Under the pieces are notes generated by a model. It did not search any database and was not told where the DNA came from. It saw nothing but the letters and a program-made list of their open reading frames with translations. The position numbers and the translations under genes were made by a program. A DNA stretch of 64,000 nt from Allobosea sp. OK403 (lineage in GTDB: Bacteria > Pseudomonadota > Alphaproteobacteria > Rhizobiales > Beijerinckiaceae), in the NCBI RefSeq assembly GCF_900113835.1, contig NZ_FOQV01000010.1, positions 1-64,000 of the forward strand, written 5' to 3'. Positions 18,789 through 27,177 of this stretch are shown here, one piece after another. Within the stretch, counting starts at the first letter, position 1. Every line of letters begins with the position of its first letter.

Positions 18789-18910
18789 TAGAGCAGGATG
18801 CGAAAAAGTGGAAACCGGTTTTTCGCATCGATCCTGCTCTCACTTCTGATGAGAGCCGGATGATTTCAGATGGGATCACTGCGTGATGCCATCTGAAATC
18901 ATCCGGCTCT
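18789..18910. repeat. Dispersed GAGCAGGAT repeat plus 22-bp perfect hairpin
   Basis: The first part (18789-18840) is an inverted repeat with AGAGCAGGATGCGAAAAAG and TTTTTCGCATCGATCCTGCTCT. The second part has perfect 22-bp arms, 18852-18873 (AGAGCCGGATGATTTCAGATGG) given here as start AGAGCCGGATG and end CAGATGG, and 18889-18910, around a 15-base loop that itself contains ATCACTGCGTGAT. A similar two-part unit is at 22293-22418. Confidence 0.88.
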
Positions 18911-19014
18911 GGTGTGGCAGGCCAACTGAAAAGCAGCGCGCCCATGCCCCGCTCATGCGCGCAACGGACAGCGCATGTTGTCGCCCGCCGCCGGACCGGA
19001 TAGGGCATGCGGCC

Positions 19015-19764
19015 ATGACCATATCCAATGATGACGATCTGAAGGCGTTGCGCGAGATCAGCCGCATCGTCGCCAACACGCTGGCGGCGATGGGCAAGGC
19101 GCTCGAACCCGGTATGACGACGGCAGAGCTCGACCAGATCGGTCGCGCCGCGCTGGAAAGCGCCGGCGCCCGCCCGGCTCCAGAGCTTGCCTACAGCTTT
19201 CCCGGCGCGACCTGCATCAGCGTGAACGAGGAGATCGCCCACGGCATTCCCGGCCCGCGCCGGATCAAGGCCGGCGATCTAGTCAATATCGACGTCTCCG
19301 CCGAGAAGAACGGCTTTTTCTCCGATACCGGCGCCTCCTTCGCGGTGCCGCCGGTCTCGCGCCGCACTGAGCGGCTTTGCCGCGACGGCCGCCGCGCGCT
19401 TTGGGCCGGGCTCGGGCAGGTCGGCGCCGGCAAGCCGCTTGCGGGCATCGGGCAGGCTGTCGGCCGCTTTGCCGAAAAGAACGGCTATACGCTGGTCCGC
19501 AACCTGGCGAGCCATGGCGTCGGCCGCTCGCTGCATGAAGAGCCGACCGAGATCGCGACCTGGCCGGAGCGCTCGGAGCGCCGCCTGATGCAGAACGGCC
19601 TGGTGTTCACGGTCGAGCCGTTCCTGTCGCTGGGGTCGAACTGGGCTGAGAGCGGCGACGACCCCTGGACGCTCTATGGCGAACCGCGGGCACCGACGGT
19701 CCAGTACGAGCACACGGTCGTGGCGACGACGAACGGGCCGTTGGTTCTGACGCTTCCGGGCTGA
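19015..19764 (+). CDS. map: Type I methionine aminopeptidase
   Basis: The 249-residue protein starts MTISNDDDLKALREIS, the usual type I length. Catalytic and metal-binding residues are in place: H76 (AHGIPG), D93 (NIDVS), D104 (SDTGA), H167 (ASHGVG), E201 (TVEPF) and E232 (YEHTV). It removes the initiator methionine from nascent proteins in the cytoplasm. Genomes of this group often carry more than one map gene; this one stands alone rather than near ribosomal genes, so it may be an accessory copy. Confidence 0.92.
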   Translation: MTISNDDDLKALREISRIVANTLAAMGKALEPGMTTAELDQIGRAALESAGARPAPELAYSFPGATCISVNEEIAHGIPGPRRIKAGDLVNIDVSAEKNGFFSDTGASFAVPPVSRRTERLCRDGRRALWAGLGQVGAGKPLAGIGQAVGRFAEKNGYTLVRNLASHGVGRSLHEEPTEIATWPERSERRLMQNGLVFTVEPFLSLGSNWAESGDDPWTLYGEPRAPTVQYEHTVVATTNGPLVLTLPG

Positions 19765-19777
19765 TGGCTACGCCTGG

Positions 19778-20494
19778 TCAGCGCAGCGCCATATGCCGGG
19801 TCAGCCTGATTTCGACCCTGTCCCAGATGCGCCTGATCACCTCGACCAGCACGAGATAGATCAGCGCCGCATAGAGATAGATCGTCAGGTCGAAGGAGCG
19901 GGAGAAGGCGAGCTTGGTCGCGCCCATCAGATCGTAAAGCGTCACCAGCGAGGCGACCGCGCTCGACTTGATCATCACGATCAACTCATTGCCGAGCGGG
20001 CGCAGCCCCAGGATCATCGCCTGGGGCATGATGACATGGCGCAAGGTCGCCCAGCGATGCAGGCCGAGCGACAGCGCGCCCTCGAACTGGCCGCGCGGGA
20101 TCGACTGGATGGCGCCGCGCAGGATCTCGGCCTGGTAGGCGGCAGTGTTGATGGTGAAGGTGAAGAGCGCGCAATAGAACGGCTCGCGGAAGAACCACCA
20201 CAGCCCGACATCCTGCCAGAACGGGCGGAACTGGCCGAGGCCGTAATAGATCAGGAAGAGCTGGCAGAGCAGCGGCGTGCCCCGGAAGAAGGTGGTGTAG
20301 CCGTTGATCGCCATTTGCGCCCAGCGCGGCCCGTAGAGCCTCGCAATGGCGAGCCCGACGGCCAGCATGAAGCCGATCGCGACGGAGATGACGACCAGCT
20401 CGGTGGTGATCCAGAGGCCGCCCGCCATGCGGCAGCCATAGTTCTGGAAGACCTCGCTGCCGAGGAGCCAGCCGGGATATTCGCACCAGTTCAT
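19778..20494 (-). CDS. Polar amino acid ABC transporter permease (HisM-like)
   Basis: The 238-residue protein has about five helices and the permease EAA-loop segment YQAEILRGAIQSIPRGQFEGA, shown here up to RGQ as the recognisable block (positions roughly 120-140). FFRGTPLLCQLFLIYYG is typical of the HisM/GlnP family. Its start overlaps the stop of the other permease gene by four bases (ATGA). Together with the binding protein upstream it forms an amino acid importer, but no ATPase gene follows; the next gene downstream is the convergent map. Confidence 0.92.
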   Translation of the reverse strand: MNWCEYPGWLLGSEVFQNYGCRMAGGLWITTELVVISVAIGFMLAVGLAIARLYGPRWAQMAINGYTTFFRGTPLLCQLFLIYYGLGQFRPFWQDVGLWWFFREPFYCALFTFTINTAAYQAEILRGAIQSIPRGQFEGALSLGLHRWATLRHVIMPQAMILGLRPLGNELIVMIKSSAVASLVTLYDLMGATKLAFSRSFDLTIYLYAALIYLVLVEVIRRIWDRVEIRLTRHMALR

Positions 20495-21219
20495 CGCGTC
20501 GCGCCCCCGAAGGCGGCGATGCCGCGATTGCTGCGGGCCTCCAGCTTCGCCACGCCCCAGGCCGAGGCCAGCGAAAAGGCAAGATAGATCAGCATCGCCG
20601 CGCCGAAGAACAGGAACGGCTCCTTGGTCGTGACATTGGCGCGCGTGGTGATGAACATGATGTCGGGCAAGGTGATGACCGAGACCAGCGAGGTCTCCTT
20701 CAGCAGCACCATCCAGTTGTTGCCGAGCCCGGGCAGCGCCACTCGGATGAGCTGCGGAAACACGATCAGGCGAAAGGCCTGGCTCCGGGACAGCCCGAGC
20801 GCGGCGGCAGCCTCGCGCTGGCCCTTCTGGATCGAGTTCAGCGCGCCGACCCAGACCTCGCTGGAAAAGGCCGAGAGCACGACGCCGAGCGCGACCATGC
20901 CCGCGACGAAGGGCGGCATCGAGAAATTGCCGGGCAGGCCCAGGCGGTGCCAGAGCTCCTGCAGCACCACCTGGATGCCGAAATAGATGATGTAGAGCGT
21001 CAGCAGCTCGGGCACGCCGCGGAAAACCGTGGCGTAGACCGTCGCCAGCCAGCGCGGAATGGTTTTCTCGGAGCGCTTGCCGAGCGCGACGATCAGGCCG
21101 AGCGCCAGGCCGAAAGGCAGGGTCGCGAGCGCGATCGAGATGGTGATGCCGGCGCCCTGGAGCAGAGGAAGACCCCAGCCGCCGGGGCCGAAGCCGAGCA
21201 AAGCAAACTTATCGAACAT
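20491..21219 (-). CDS. Polar amino acid ABC transporter permease (HisQ-like)
   Basis: The 242-residue protein has the family motifs VFRGVPELLTLYIIYFG and EVWVGALNSIQKGQREAAAA (EAA loop that contacts the ATPase). It lies between the binding protein gene and the second permease gene, all on the minus strand. A 9-bp-stem hairpin separates it from the binding protein gene, consistent with stronger expression of the binding protein. Confidence 0.92.
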   Translation of the reverse strand: MFDKFALLGFGPGGWGLPLLQGAGITISIALATLPFGLALGLIVALGKRSEKTIPRWLATVYATVFRGVPELLTLYIIYFGIQVVLQELWHRLGLPGNFSMPPFVAGMVALGVVLSAFSSEVWVGALNSIQKGQREAAAALGLSRSQAFRLIVFPQLIRVALPGLGNNWMVLLKETSLVSVITLPDIMFITTRANVTTKEPFLFFGAAMLIYLAFSLASAWGVAKLEARSNRGIAAFGGATR

Positions 21220-21252
21220 GCAGCAGCCGGTGCTCGGGGCCGAAGGTGTGAG

Positions 21253-21275
21253 CCGGCGCGGAGGACCCGCGCCGG
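21253..21275 (-). terminator. Intercistronic hairpin between binding protein and permease genes
   Basis: The stem CCGGCGCGG / CCGCGCCGG has a 5-base loop AGGAC and no T-run. Such hairpins after a binding-protein gene commonly stabilise its mRNA or reduce read-through into permeases. The function is inferred from position. Confidence 0.6.
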
Positions 21276-21293
21276 TCGATCAAGCCGACCCGA

Positions 21294-22073
21294 TCAGATG
21301 ATCGGGATCTTGAAATACTTGTCGGCGATCTTCTTGTGCGAGCCGTCGGCCAGCGATTCGGCGATGGCCTTGTTGAACATCTCCTTCAGCGCAACGTCTT
21401 CCTTGCGCACCGCGCCGGCGACGCCGGGGCCATGGATCGACGGGTCACGCTCGATCACGCCGATCTGCTTGCAGCAATCCTTGCCCTTGCCGTTGAGGAA
21501 ATCCTCGAGCGAGAGCGAGTCGGCGATGATGTAGTCGAGCCGGCCGCTGAGCAGGTCGAGGTTGGCCTCCTCCTGCGTCGGATAGGGGCGCGCGGTCGAG
21601 TCCTTGTAGACCTTCTCGACGAAGTTGGCGTGAACGGTCGAGCCCTGGACGCCGATCGCCTTGCCCTTGAGCGCAGCCGGCGAGACATCGGTCGAGGTCG
21701 TCGACTTCGGCCCGATCACCCAGATCGGGGTCTTGGTGTAGACCGTGGTGAAATCGACCCGCTTCTTGCGCTCATCGGTGGCGTTCATGCCGGCGATGAT
21801 GATGTCGTATTTGCTGGCGAGCAGCGCCGGGATGATGCCGTCCCAGTCCTGGACGACCCAGGTGCATTTCACCTTCATCTTCTCACAGAGAAGATTACCG
21901 TAGTCGATCTCGAAGCCTTCCAGCTCCTTCTTGGCGTTGAGGTTGTTGAAGGGGGGATAGGCGCCTTCGGTGCCGATCCGGATCTCCTTCCACTCCTTGG
22001 CTTGCGCCAGAGCGCCGGTCGCGCCGACGACCGTCAACGCGGCCGCGGCGATAAAACGAACGAAACCTTTCAT
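21294..22073 (-). CDS. Periplasmic polar amino acid-binding protein (ArgT/HisJ-like)
   Basis: The 259-residue protein starts MKGFVRFIAAA after a GGGAGG ribosome site, with a signal peptide cleaved near GALAQ (about residue 23). IRIGTEGAYPPFNN, FEIDYGNLLCEKM, CTWVVQDWDGIIPALLASKYD and VGVQGSTVHANF-like segments (here IGVQGSTVHANF) are typical of family 3 amino-acid-binding proteins for Lys/Arg/Orn/His. Four cysteines (LCEKMKVKC and DCC) could form disulfides. With the ornithine aminotransferase and agmatinase-like genes nearby, a basic amino acid is the likely ligand. Confidence 0.92.
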   Translation of the reverse strand: MKGFVRFIAAAALTVVGATGALAQAKEWKEIRIGTEGAYPPFNNLNAKKELEGFEIDYGNLLCEKMKVKCTWVVQDWDGIIPALLASKYDIIIAGMNATDERKKRVDFTTVYTKTPIWVIGPKSTTSTDVSPAALKGKAIGVQGSTVHANFVEKVYKDSTARPYPTQEEANLDLLSGRLDYIIADSLSLEDFLNGKGKDCCKQIGVIERDPSIHGPGVAGAVRKEDVALKEMFNKAIAESLADGSHKKIADKYFKIPII

Positions 22074-22292
22074 AGGACCTCCCACAGGTTCGGCCGGCCG
22101 GGCGTTTCGAGTTCCCTGGTCCAGCTCGTGCTCATAGATTGGGCGATCTTGCATCCTTGCCGCAAGTGGGCATGCGCGCCTTTTATGGGCCGGCGCGCCC
22201 AATTATTCCGCAGACCAATCCGCTGTTTTCATTGGGAAAATCTGCCGTCCAGCGAAAAACGGCCCGCTGCTTCAGCCGATGCGATGGGCGCG

Positions 22293-22418
22293 CGAGCAGG
22301 ATGCGAAAAAGTGGAAGCCGGTTTTTCGCATCGATCCTGCTCTCACTTTTAGTTGAGAGACGGATTCAGATGTCAGATGGGGATCACTTCGTGAACCCCA
22401 TCTGACATCATCCGGCTC
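22293..22418. repeat. GAGCAGGAT repeat plus hairpin that runs into the MFS gene
   Basis: This is the same two-part unit as at 18789-18910: GAGCAGGATGCGAAAAAGTG with TTTTTCGCATCGATCCTGCT, then a stem-loop CAGATGGGGATCAC / GTGAACCCCATCTG ending in CATCATCCGGCTCT. The second part covers the last 14 or so codons of the MFS gene, which ends at 22373. Confidence 0.85.
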
Positions 22419-23641
22419 TTGCGGCGCGCGGCCGCGCTGAGACAGTCGTCGAGGAGTGCAATCAGCCAGACGGCGAGCCCGCCCAGCGCCAGAGCGACGC
22501 CGACCCAGCCCGTCGAGGTCCAGCCATAGCCGGCCGCGATCGCCATGCCGCCGAGCCAGGGACCGAGCGCATTGGCGGTGTTGAAGGCACTGTGGTTGAG
22601 CGCGGCCGCAAGCGTCTGCGCATCCTCGGCCACATCCATCAACCGGGTCTGCAGCACGATGCCGAGCCCGCCGCCGCAGCCGATCAGGAAGACCACCAGC
22701 GAGATCGTCCAGATGTTGCCGGCGGCGAACGGAAAGAGCGCGAGCGAACCGGCGCTCCACAGCAGCATCGCGCCGGCGGCCGGCATGGTCGCCTTGTCTG
22801 CGGCCCAGCCGCCTACGAGCGTGCCCGCCGTCAGGCCGAGCCCGAAGATGGCGAGCACCATCGGCAGCAGCGCCGGCGAAACCTGGGTCACCTCCAGCAG
22901 GGTCGAGGCGACATAGGTGTAGACCGCGAACATGCCGCCGAAACCGATGGCGCCGATGCCCAGCGTCAGCCAGACCTGCCGGCGCTTCAGCGCGCCGAGC
23001 TCGCGCAAGGGGCTGGCGCCCGGCTGCAGGCGATCGCGCGGCACGAAGGCGTAGACCAGGAGCGCGGTGGCGACCGCCAGCAATGCGACGATGCCGAAGC
23101 CCCAGCGCCAGCCGAGCGCCTGGCCCATCCAGTTGGCGAGGGGCACGCCGAGGATGGTGGCGATGGTCAAGCCCAGCATCACGCGCGCGACGGCCTGGGC
23201 GCGCCGGTTGGGCGGGGAGAGCGAGGCGGCGACCAGCGCCGCCACGCCGAAATAGGCGCCATGCGGCAGGCCGCTGAGGAAGCGGAAGGCGAGCATCCAG
23301 CCATAGCTCGGCGCCAGCGCGCTCAGCAGATTGGCGACGGCGAAGACGCTCATCAGGCCGATCAGAAGGGTGCGGCGCGTGATCCGCGCCGCCAGCACCG
23401 CAATGATCGGCGCGCCGACGACGACACCCAGCGCATAGGCGCTGATCACATGCCCGGCCATGGGCTCGTCGATGCCCAGCCCCCTGGAGAAGAAGGGCAG
23501 CAGGCTCATCGCGGCGAATTCGGTCGTGCCGATGGCGAATCCGCCCATGGCGAGCGCGAACAGGACCAGCGCCAGATGCGTCGACCGCTGGCCGACCGCC
23601 ACGGCGATGTCGGCATGGCGCGTCTCGGTCGCGGCCGTCAT
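22373..23641 (-). CDS. MFS transporter, AraJ/PbuE-like
   Basis: The 422-residue protein starts MTAATETRHADIA, with a GAGAGG ribosome site; longer in-frame starts exist but lack family sequence. It has twelve helices, GFAIGTTEFAAMSLLP near the N-terminus, RITRRTLLIGLM after helix 2 and GLPHGAYFGVAALVAASL, all typical of the AraJ/PbuE/YdhP drug:H+ antiporter subfamily (arabinose polymers, purines or drugs). The C-terminal SRMMSDGVHEVIPI is encoded by a dispersed repeat, so the native end was probably replaced. Confidence 0.88.
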   Translation of the reverse strand: MTAATETRHADIAVAVGQRSTHLALVLFALAMGGFAIGTTEFAAMSLLPFFSRGLGIDEPMAGHVISAYALGVVVGAPIIAVLAARITRRTLLIGLMSVFAVANLLSALAPSYGWMLAFRFLSGLPHGAYFGVAALVAASLSPPNRRAQAVARVMLGLTIATILGVPLANWMGQALGWRWGFGIVALLAVATALLVYAFVPRDRLQPGASPLRELGALKRRQVWLTLGIGAIGFGGMFAVYTYVASTLLEVTQVSPALLPMVLAIFGLGLTAGTLVGGWAADKATMPAAGAMLLWSAGSLALFPFAAGNIWTISLVVFLIGCGGGLGIVLQTRLMDVAEDAQTLAAALNHSAFNTANALGPWLGGMAIAAGYGWTSTGWVGVALALGGLAVWLIALLDDCLSAAARRKSRMMSDGVHEVIPI

Positions 23642-23802
23642 GAATGTCGTCCCTCTCGATACCGGCAGCGCAGCAATCACGCTGCGGTGCAGCATGAGTG
23701 TTACCCATGCTGCCTGCGCCGGATCAACAGGCAATGGCGGGACGAGCCATGCCTTGATCGCATGGTGGGGATGTGCCTCCCGCGCCCATTTTGAATGACA
23801 CC

Positions 23803-23978
23803 GGAACCTCGACGGAGAACCCTCTCCTGTAAGGAGAGGGCAGGGTGAGGTGTAGGCCGTTATCGGGCGGGGACGAGCCCTCACCGGCGCGCACGGTTGG
23901 CTTTTCGCTTTACTGGTCGAGGGGCCGACACCTCATCCCTGCCCTTCTCCTTACAGGAGAAGGGTTCCCCGCGCCTTT
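23803..23978. repeat. Dispersed repeat, CCTCTCC / TTCCCCGCGCC family (copy 1)
   Basis: It starts GGAACCTCGACGGAGAACCC, with CCTCTCCTGTAAGGAGAGGG, and ends CCTTCTCCTTACAGGAGAAG then GGTTCCCCGCGCC. It is two hairpins facing each other across about 90 bases. Copies with an extra inserted cassette are at 28880-29233 and 60781-60992. No gene is seen in 23642-24058. Confidence 0.85.
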
Positions 23979-24058
23979 CGCCCACTCATGTCAGGCCGAC
24001 CGCTCAGGATGAGCGGCGGGGGGGCAAATGCGATAGCCTCATATGCGGTGCGCGGCGC

Positions 24059-25279
24059 TCAGGCCGCCGCCCTGGCCCCGGAGGCTACCGCCTCCTTGAA
24101 CACCGCCTCGCAGCGGGCGAGCCCCCAGTCGAGCTCGGCGCGCGTGATGGTCAGAGGCGGGGCGAAGCGGATGACGGTTTCATGCGTCTCCTTGGTCAGC
24201 ACCCCGGCCCCGGCCAGGGTCTTGACCAGCGCCTTGGCCGAAGCGACGCTGGGATCGATCTCGACGCCGACCCAAAGGCCGAGGCCGCGCACGGAACGGG
24301 CGAGGCCCGCGCTCATCGCCTCCAGCCGTGCCTTCATATAGGCGCCCAGCTCGGCCGAGCGCTCGACCAGGCGCTCCTCCGCGATCACGGTCAATGCCTC
24401 CAGCCCGATCGCGGCGGCGAGCGCATTGCCCCCGAAGGTCGAGCCATGCGAGCCGGGCTCGAACAGGCTCATCACCGCCCGCGAGGAGAGGAAGGCCGAG
24501 ACGGGGTAGACGCCGCCGCCCAGGGCCTTGCCGACGATCAGCCCGTCGGGCTGGACGCCCTCATGCTGATGCGCGAACCAGCGCCCGGTGCGGCCGAGCC
24601 CGGATTGGACCTCGTCAAGGATGAGCAGGATGTTGTGCCGGTCGCAGAGTGCGCACAGCGCGCTGAGATAGCCGGGCGGCGGCACGACGATGCCGGCCTC
24701 GCCCTGGATCGGCTCGATCAGGATCGCAGCGGTATTGGGCGTGATCGCGGCCGCTATTGCCGCCTCATCGCCGAAGGGCACGGTGACGAAGCCCGGCGCG
24801 AACGGACCAAAACCGTCGCGATAACTCTCCTCCGAGGAGAAGCCGACGATGGTCGTGGTGCGCCCGTGGAAATTCCCGGCCGCGACGATGATCTCGACTG
24901 CGCCGTCGCGAATGCCCTTGACGCGGTGGCCCCAGCGCCGCGCTGCCTTGATCGCGGTCTCGACGGCCTCGGCGCCGGTGTTCATCGGCAGCGCCATCTC
25001 CTGCCCGGAGACCTCGCAGAGCTTGGCCAGGAACGGGCCGAGCGGCTCGGTGTGGAAGGCGCGGCTGGTGACCGCGAGCTTGCGCGCCTGCTCGGAGAGC
25101 ACCTTCAGGATGCGCGGATGGCCATGGCCGAGGCTGACGGCGGAGTAGCCGCTCATCATGTCGAGGCGGCGGACGCCGGCGGTATCGGTCAGCCAGACGC
25201 CCTCGCCATGGGAGAGCATGATCGGCAGCGGCGCATAATTCTGCGCGCAGACGGCCTGTTCCCGGTCAATGGCGTTCAT
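24059..25279 (-). CDS. rocD: Ornithine aminotransferase
   Basis: The 406-residue class III aminotransferase starts MNAIDREQAVCAQNYAPLP after a GGGAGAG site. Signature segments are NTGAEAVETAIKAARRWG, GNFHGRTTTIVGFSSEESYR, EPIQGEAGIVVPPPGYL, LILDEVQSGLGRTG and the PLP-lysine segment LIVGKALGGGVYPVSA, all typical of ornithine-oxo-acid transaminases. It converts ornithine plus 2-oxoglutarate to glutamate semialdehyde and glutamate. The nearby basic amino acid importer and ureohydrolase support a role in arginine/ornithine catabolism. A 13-bp duplication lies just upstream. Confidence 0.92.
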   Translation of the reverse strand: MNAIDREQAVCAQNYAPLPIMLSHGEGVWLTDTAGVRRLDMMSGYSAVSLGHGHPRILKVLSEQARKLAVTSRAFHTEPLGPFLAKLCEVSGQEMALPMNTGAEAVETAIKAARRWGHRVKGIRDGAVEIIVAAGNFHGRTTTIVGFSSEESYRDGFGPFAPGFVTVPFGDEAAIAAAITPNTAAILIEPIQGEAGIVVPPPGYLSALCALCDRHNILLILDEVQSGLGRTGRWFAHQHEGVQPDGLIVGKALGGGVYPVSAFLSSRAVMSLFEPGSHGSTFGGNALAAAIGLEALTVIAEERLVERSAELGAYMKARLEAMSAGLARSVRGLGLWVGVEIDPSVASAKALVKTLAGAGVLTKETHETVIRFAPPLTITRAELDWGLARCEAVFKEAVASGARAAA

Positions 25280-25300
25280 GGCGGCTCTCCCTGGCAAGAT

Positions 25301-25327
25301 CTGCTCGCAAGCCCTGCTCGCAAGGCC
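25301..25327. repeat. Tandem 13/14-bp duplication upstream of rocD
   Basis: CTGCTCGCAAGCC (25301-25313) is followed by CTGCTCGCAAGGCC (25314-25327), in the leader of the minus-strand aminotransferase gene. Confidence 0.9.
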
Positions 25328-25473
25328 CGAGGATAGGCCCGTCGGGGCAGCCGAACATGTCCGGGCGCAGGAGGAACGCAGCCGAATCTGTCGTTCAGGC
25401 GACAGGACCGGGTGGCCGGGCTCGCCGCCACGCCGCGACGAGGCTATAGCCGTGCCTGCCCTGCCCCCTGCCC

Positions 25474-25514
25474 TGCCGTGAGACCCTTTGCCGTGAGACC
25501 TTGGCCGTGATCCC
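25474..25514. repeat. Near-tandem triplication at the start of the spermidine-synthase-like gene
   Basis: TGCCGTGAGACCCTT, TGCCGTGAGACCTTG and a partial GCCGTGATCCC follow each other. They bring GTG codons at 25478, 25493 and 25507. The first two share a frame that ends in a TGA overlapping the third GTG (GTGA), so a five-codon mini-ORF (25493-25510) abuts the real start. Confidence 0.93.
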
Positions 25515-26175
25515 CTGGACCCTGATCGACAGCGCGAAACTGCCCGGCCAGGGCGAGCTCAGGCTGAAGCGGCGCGGCAGCGAATTCTCGATCATGCTCG
25601 GCACCAACGAATTGATGAACAGCCGGCTGAGCGGCTCAGAGGAAGCGCTCGCCACGCTGGCTTGCGCGCGCCTGCGGGATGCGCCGCAGCCCCAGATCCT
25701 GATCGGCGGGCTCGGCATGGGCTTCACCCTGCGCGCGGCGCTTGAGGTTCTGGGCCCCGGGGCCAGGGTCGAACAGGCAGAACTGGTGCCCGAGGTCGTC
25801 GCCTGGGCGAAGGGCCCGATGGCGGAGGTCTTCGCGGGCTGCCTCGACGATCCCCGCGTCACCGTGACGGTTGCCGATGTCGGCGCCGTCATCGCCGCGC
25901 CTGCGCGCTACGACGCCATCCTGCTCGATGTCGACAACGGCCCGGAAGGGCTGACCGTGCCCAGCAATGACGGGCTCTACAGCGAAGCGGGCCTGGATAC
26001 CGCACGCCGCGCCTTACGCCCCGGCGGCGTGCTCGCCGTCTGGTCGCAAGGGCCGGACCGCCGCTTCACGCAAAGGCTGCGACAGGCGGGTTTCACGGTG
26101 GAGGAGAAGACGGTGCGGGCCAATAAAGGCCGCAGCGGCGCGCGGCATGTGATCTGGCTGGCGGTGCGGCGCTAG
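25507..26175 (+). CDS. Spermidine-synthase-like methyltransferase-fold protein
   Basis: From GTG 25507 the protein has 222 residues. The Rossmann motif GGLGMGFTLRAAL (about 74-86), acidic loop EQAELVPEVVAWA and LLDVDNGPEGL are those of the spermidine synthase superfamily, but the protein is shorter than true synthases (about 285) and lacks the usual N-terminal beta-barrel. It may aminopropylate an amine or be a SAM-binding relative. It is divergent from rocD, which fits the polyamine/arginine theme. The start lies in a triplicated segment with a mini-ORF overlapping it; TTG 25501 is an alternative start. Confidence 0.8.
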   Translation: MIPWTLIDSAKLPGQGELRLKRRGSEFSIMLGTNELMNSRLSGSEEALATLACARLRDAPQPQILIGGLGMGFTLRAALEVLGPGARVEQAELVPEVVAWAKGPMAEVFAGCLDDPRVTVTVADVGAVIAAPARYDAILLDVDNGPEGLTVPSNDGLYSEAGLDTARRALRPGGVLAVWSQGPDRRFTQRLRQAGFTVEEKTVRANKGRSGARHVIWLAVRR

Positions 26176-26192
26176 ATGATTGCACCGGAACC

Positions 26193-26390
26193 ACCGCCGT
26201 CATTCCGGGGCAGGCCGAAGGCCTGAGCCCGGAACCCAGAACCGATGCGCCTTGCCGCCGAAGCTCGGCTGCGGGCCGCTTTTTTCGGAAGCCGCATCGG
26301 TTCTGGGTTCCGGGCTCTTCGCGGAGTTTATCCTTGGGCCGACCAAAGGTCGGACCCGAGGGCGAAGCCCCGGAATGACGGCGGTGGTTC
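26193..26390. repeat. Large imperfect inverted repeat
   Basis: The outer arms CCGCCGTCATTCCGGGGC / GCCCCGGAATGACGGCGG and inner arms GAACCCAGAACCGATGCG / CGCATCGGTTCTGGGTTC can form one long hairpin between two convergent genes. It shares GTCATTCCGG blocks with the other dispersed repeats. No gene is present. Confidence 0.85.
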
Positions 26391-26468
26391 CAACTCAAGT
26401 TATCGCTCTCTCGAGCTCAGAACGCGCCGCTTTGGCGCGAAAGTGCCGCGTCATTGCGCCTGACGCCA

Positions 26469-26735
26469 TCACGCAACGTGGCGGCGGGCGTTCTCAAGCA
26501 GAAAGCGCTGTCCCAAGGCGGTCGCCGCGACCATCACGCTGCAGCCCGGCGCCTGGGTTCTCGCCACATAGCCGCGATCGACGGCATCCTCCCAGATCGA
26601 CAGCCGCGGACAGGATGTTCGCCAGGTCTCCATCACCTCGGAATAGGATCGCGGTTCGCGTGCGACCCATTCGACAAGGTCGAGCACAAGGGGATCGTTC
26701 ACATCGGCCATAGCCATCTCCATGGCGTCCGACAT
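26469..26735 (-). CDS. Conserved small hypothetical protein
   Basis: The 88-residue protein starts MSDAMEMAMADVNDPLVLDL and continues LVEWVAREPRSYSEVMETWR, CPRLSIWEDAVDRGYV and LGQRFLLENARR. The pattern (short helix, turn, helix, then a strand pair) resembles winged-helix-like small proteins seen widely in Hyphomicrobiales. I know no assigned function. It lies 53 bases downstream of the DUF1330 gene on the same strand and may be co-transcribed with it. Confidence 0.75.
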   Translation of the reverse strand: MSDAMEMAMADVNDPLVLDLVEWVAREPRSYSEVMETWRTSCPRLSIWEDAVDRGYVARTQAPGCSVMVAATALGQRFLLENARRHVA

Positions 26736-26788
26736 CGGATCAGGTCCGCGCCATCGCGACCAGCAACCTCGATCGGACAGGTCGCAGT

Positions 26789-27139
26789 CTATAGATTGGA
26801 CAAGCCTTCGTCCAAGGCCGCGGCGCGCGGCGGCAGCACATCTGCATCCTCGACGCCTTCGACCAGGATGAGGTTGCGCGTCAGCGCTGCCTGGCGAAAG
26901 GCGAGCGCTTCGGCATAGAGCGGCGAGCCGTACCAGGCCCGTGCGGTCGCGGCATCGGCGAATTCGGCGATCACGACCGCGCTCGGCCGCCAATCGCCTT
27001 CCAGCACACCGATCTCGCCGCCGCGCACGAGATAGCGCCCGCCAAAGGCCGCGATCGACCGGGCTGCCAGCTCCCGGTAAGCCGCCAGCGCCTCGCCATC
27101 CCGGAGGGTCACGTCGGAGATCACATAAGCGCGCGCCAT
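26789..27139 (-). CDS. DUF1330 domain protein
   Basis: The 116-residue protein starts MARAYVISDVTLRDGEAL with an AAGGAG site. The ferredoxin-like (dimeric alpha/beta barrel) pattern is clear: YRELAARSIAAFGGRYLVRGG, VVIAEFADAATARAWYGSPLYAEAL, RNLILVEGV. Members are often annotated as stress-related or monooxygenase-like, but no reaction is established. It heads a small two-gene unit with the hypothetical gene downstream. Confidence 0.88.
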   Translation of the reverse strand: MARAYVISDVTLRDGEALAAYRELAARSIAAFGGRYLVRGGEIGVLEGDWRPSAVVIAEFADAATARAWYGSPLYAEALAFRQAALTRNLILVEGVEDADVLPPRAAALDEGLSNL

Positions 27140-27177
27140 GCCATGCTCCTTCCCGGATGGATCAAGCCCTTGGAGCG

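Noticed and set aside
26195-26390. Small frames inside the long inverted repeat
   Set aside because: The repeat explains the sequence, and the frames change with each copy of the element elsewhere.
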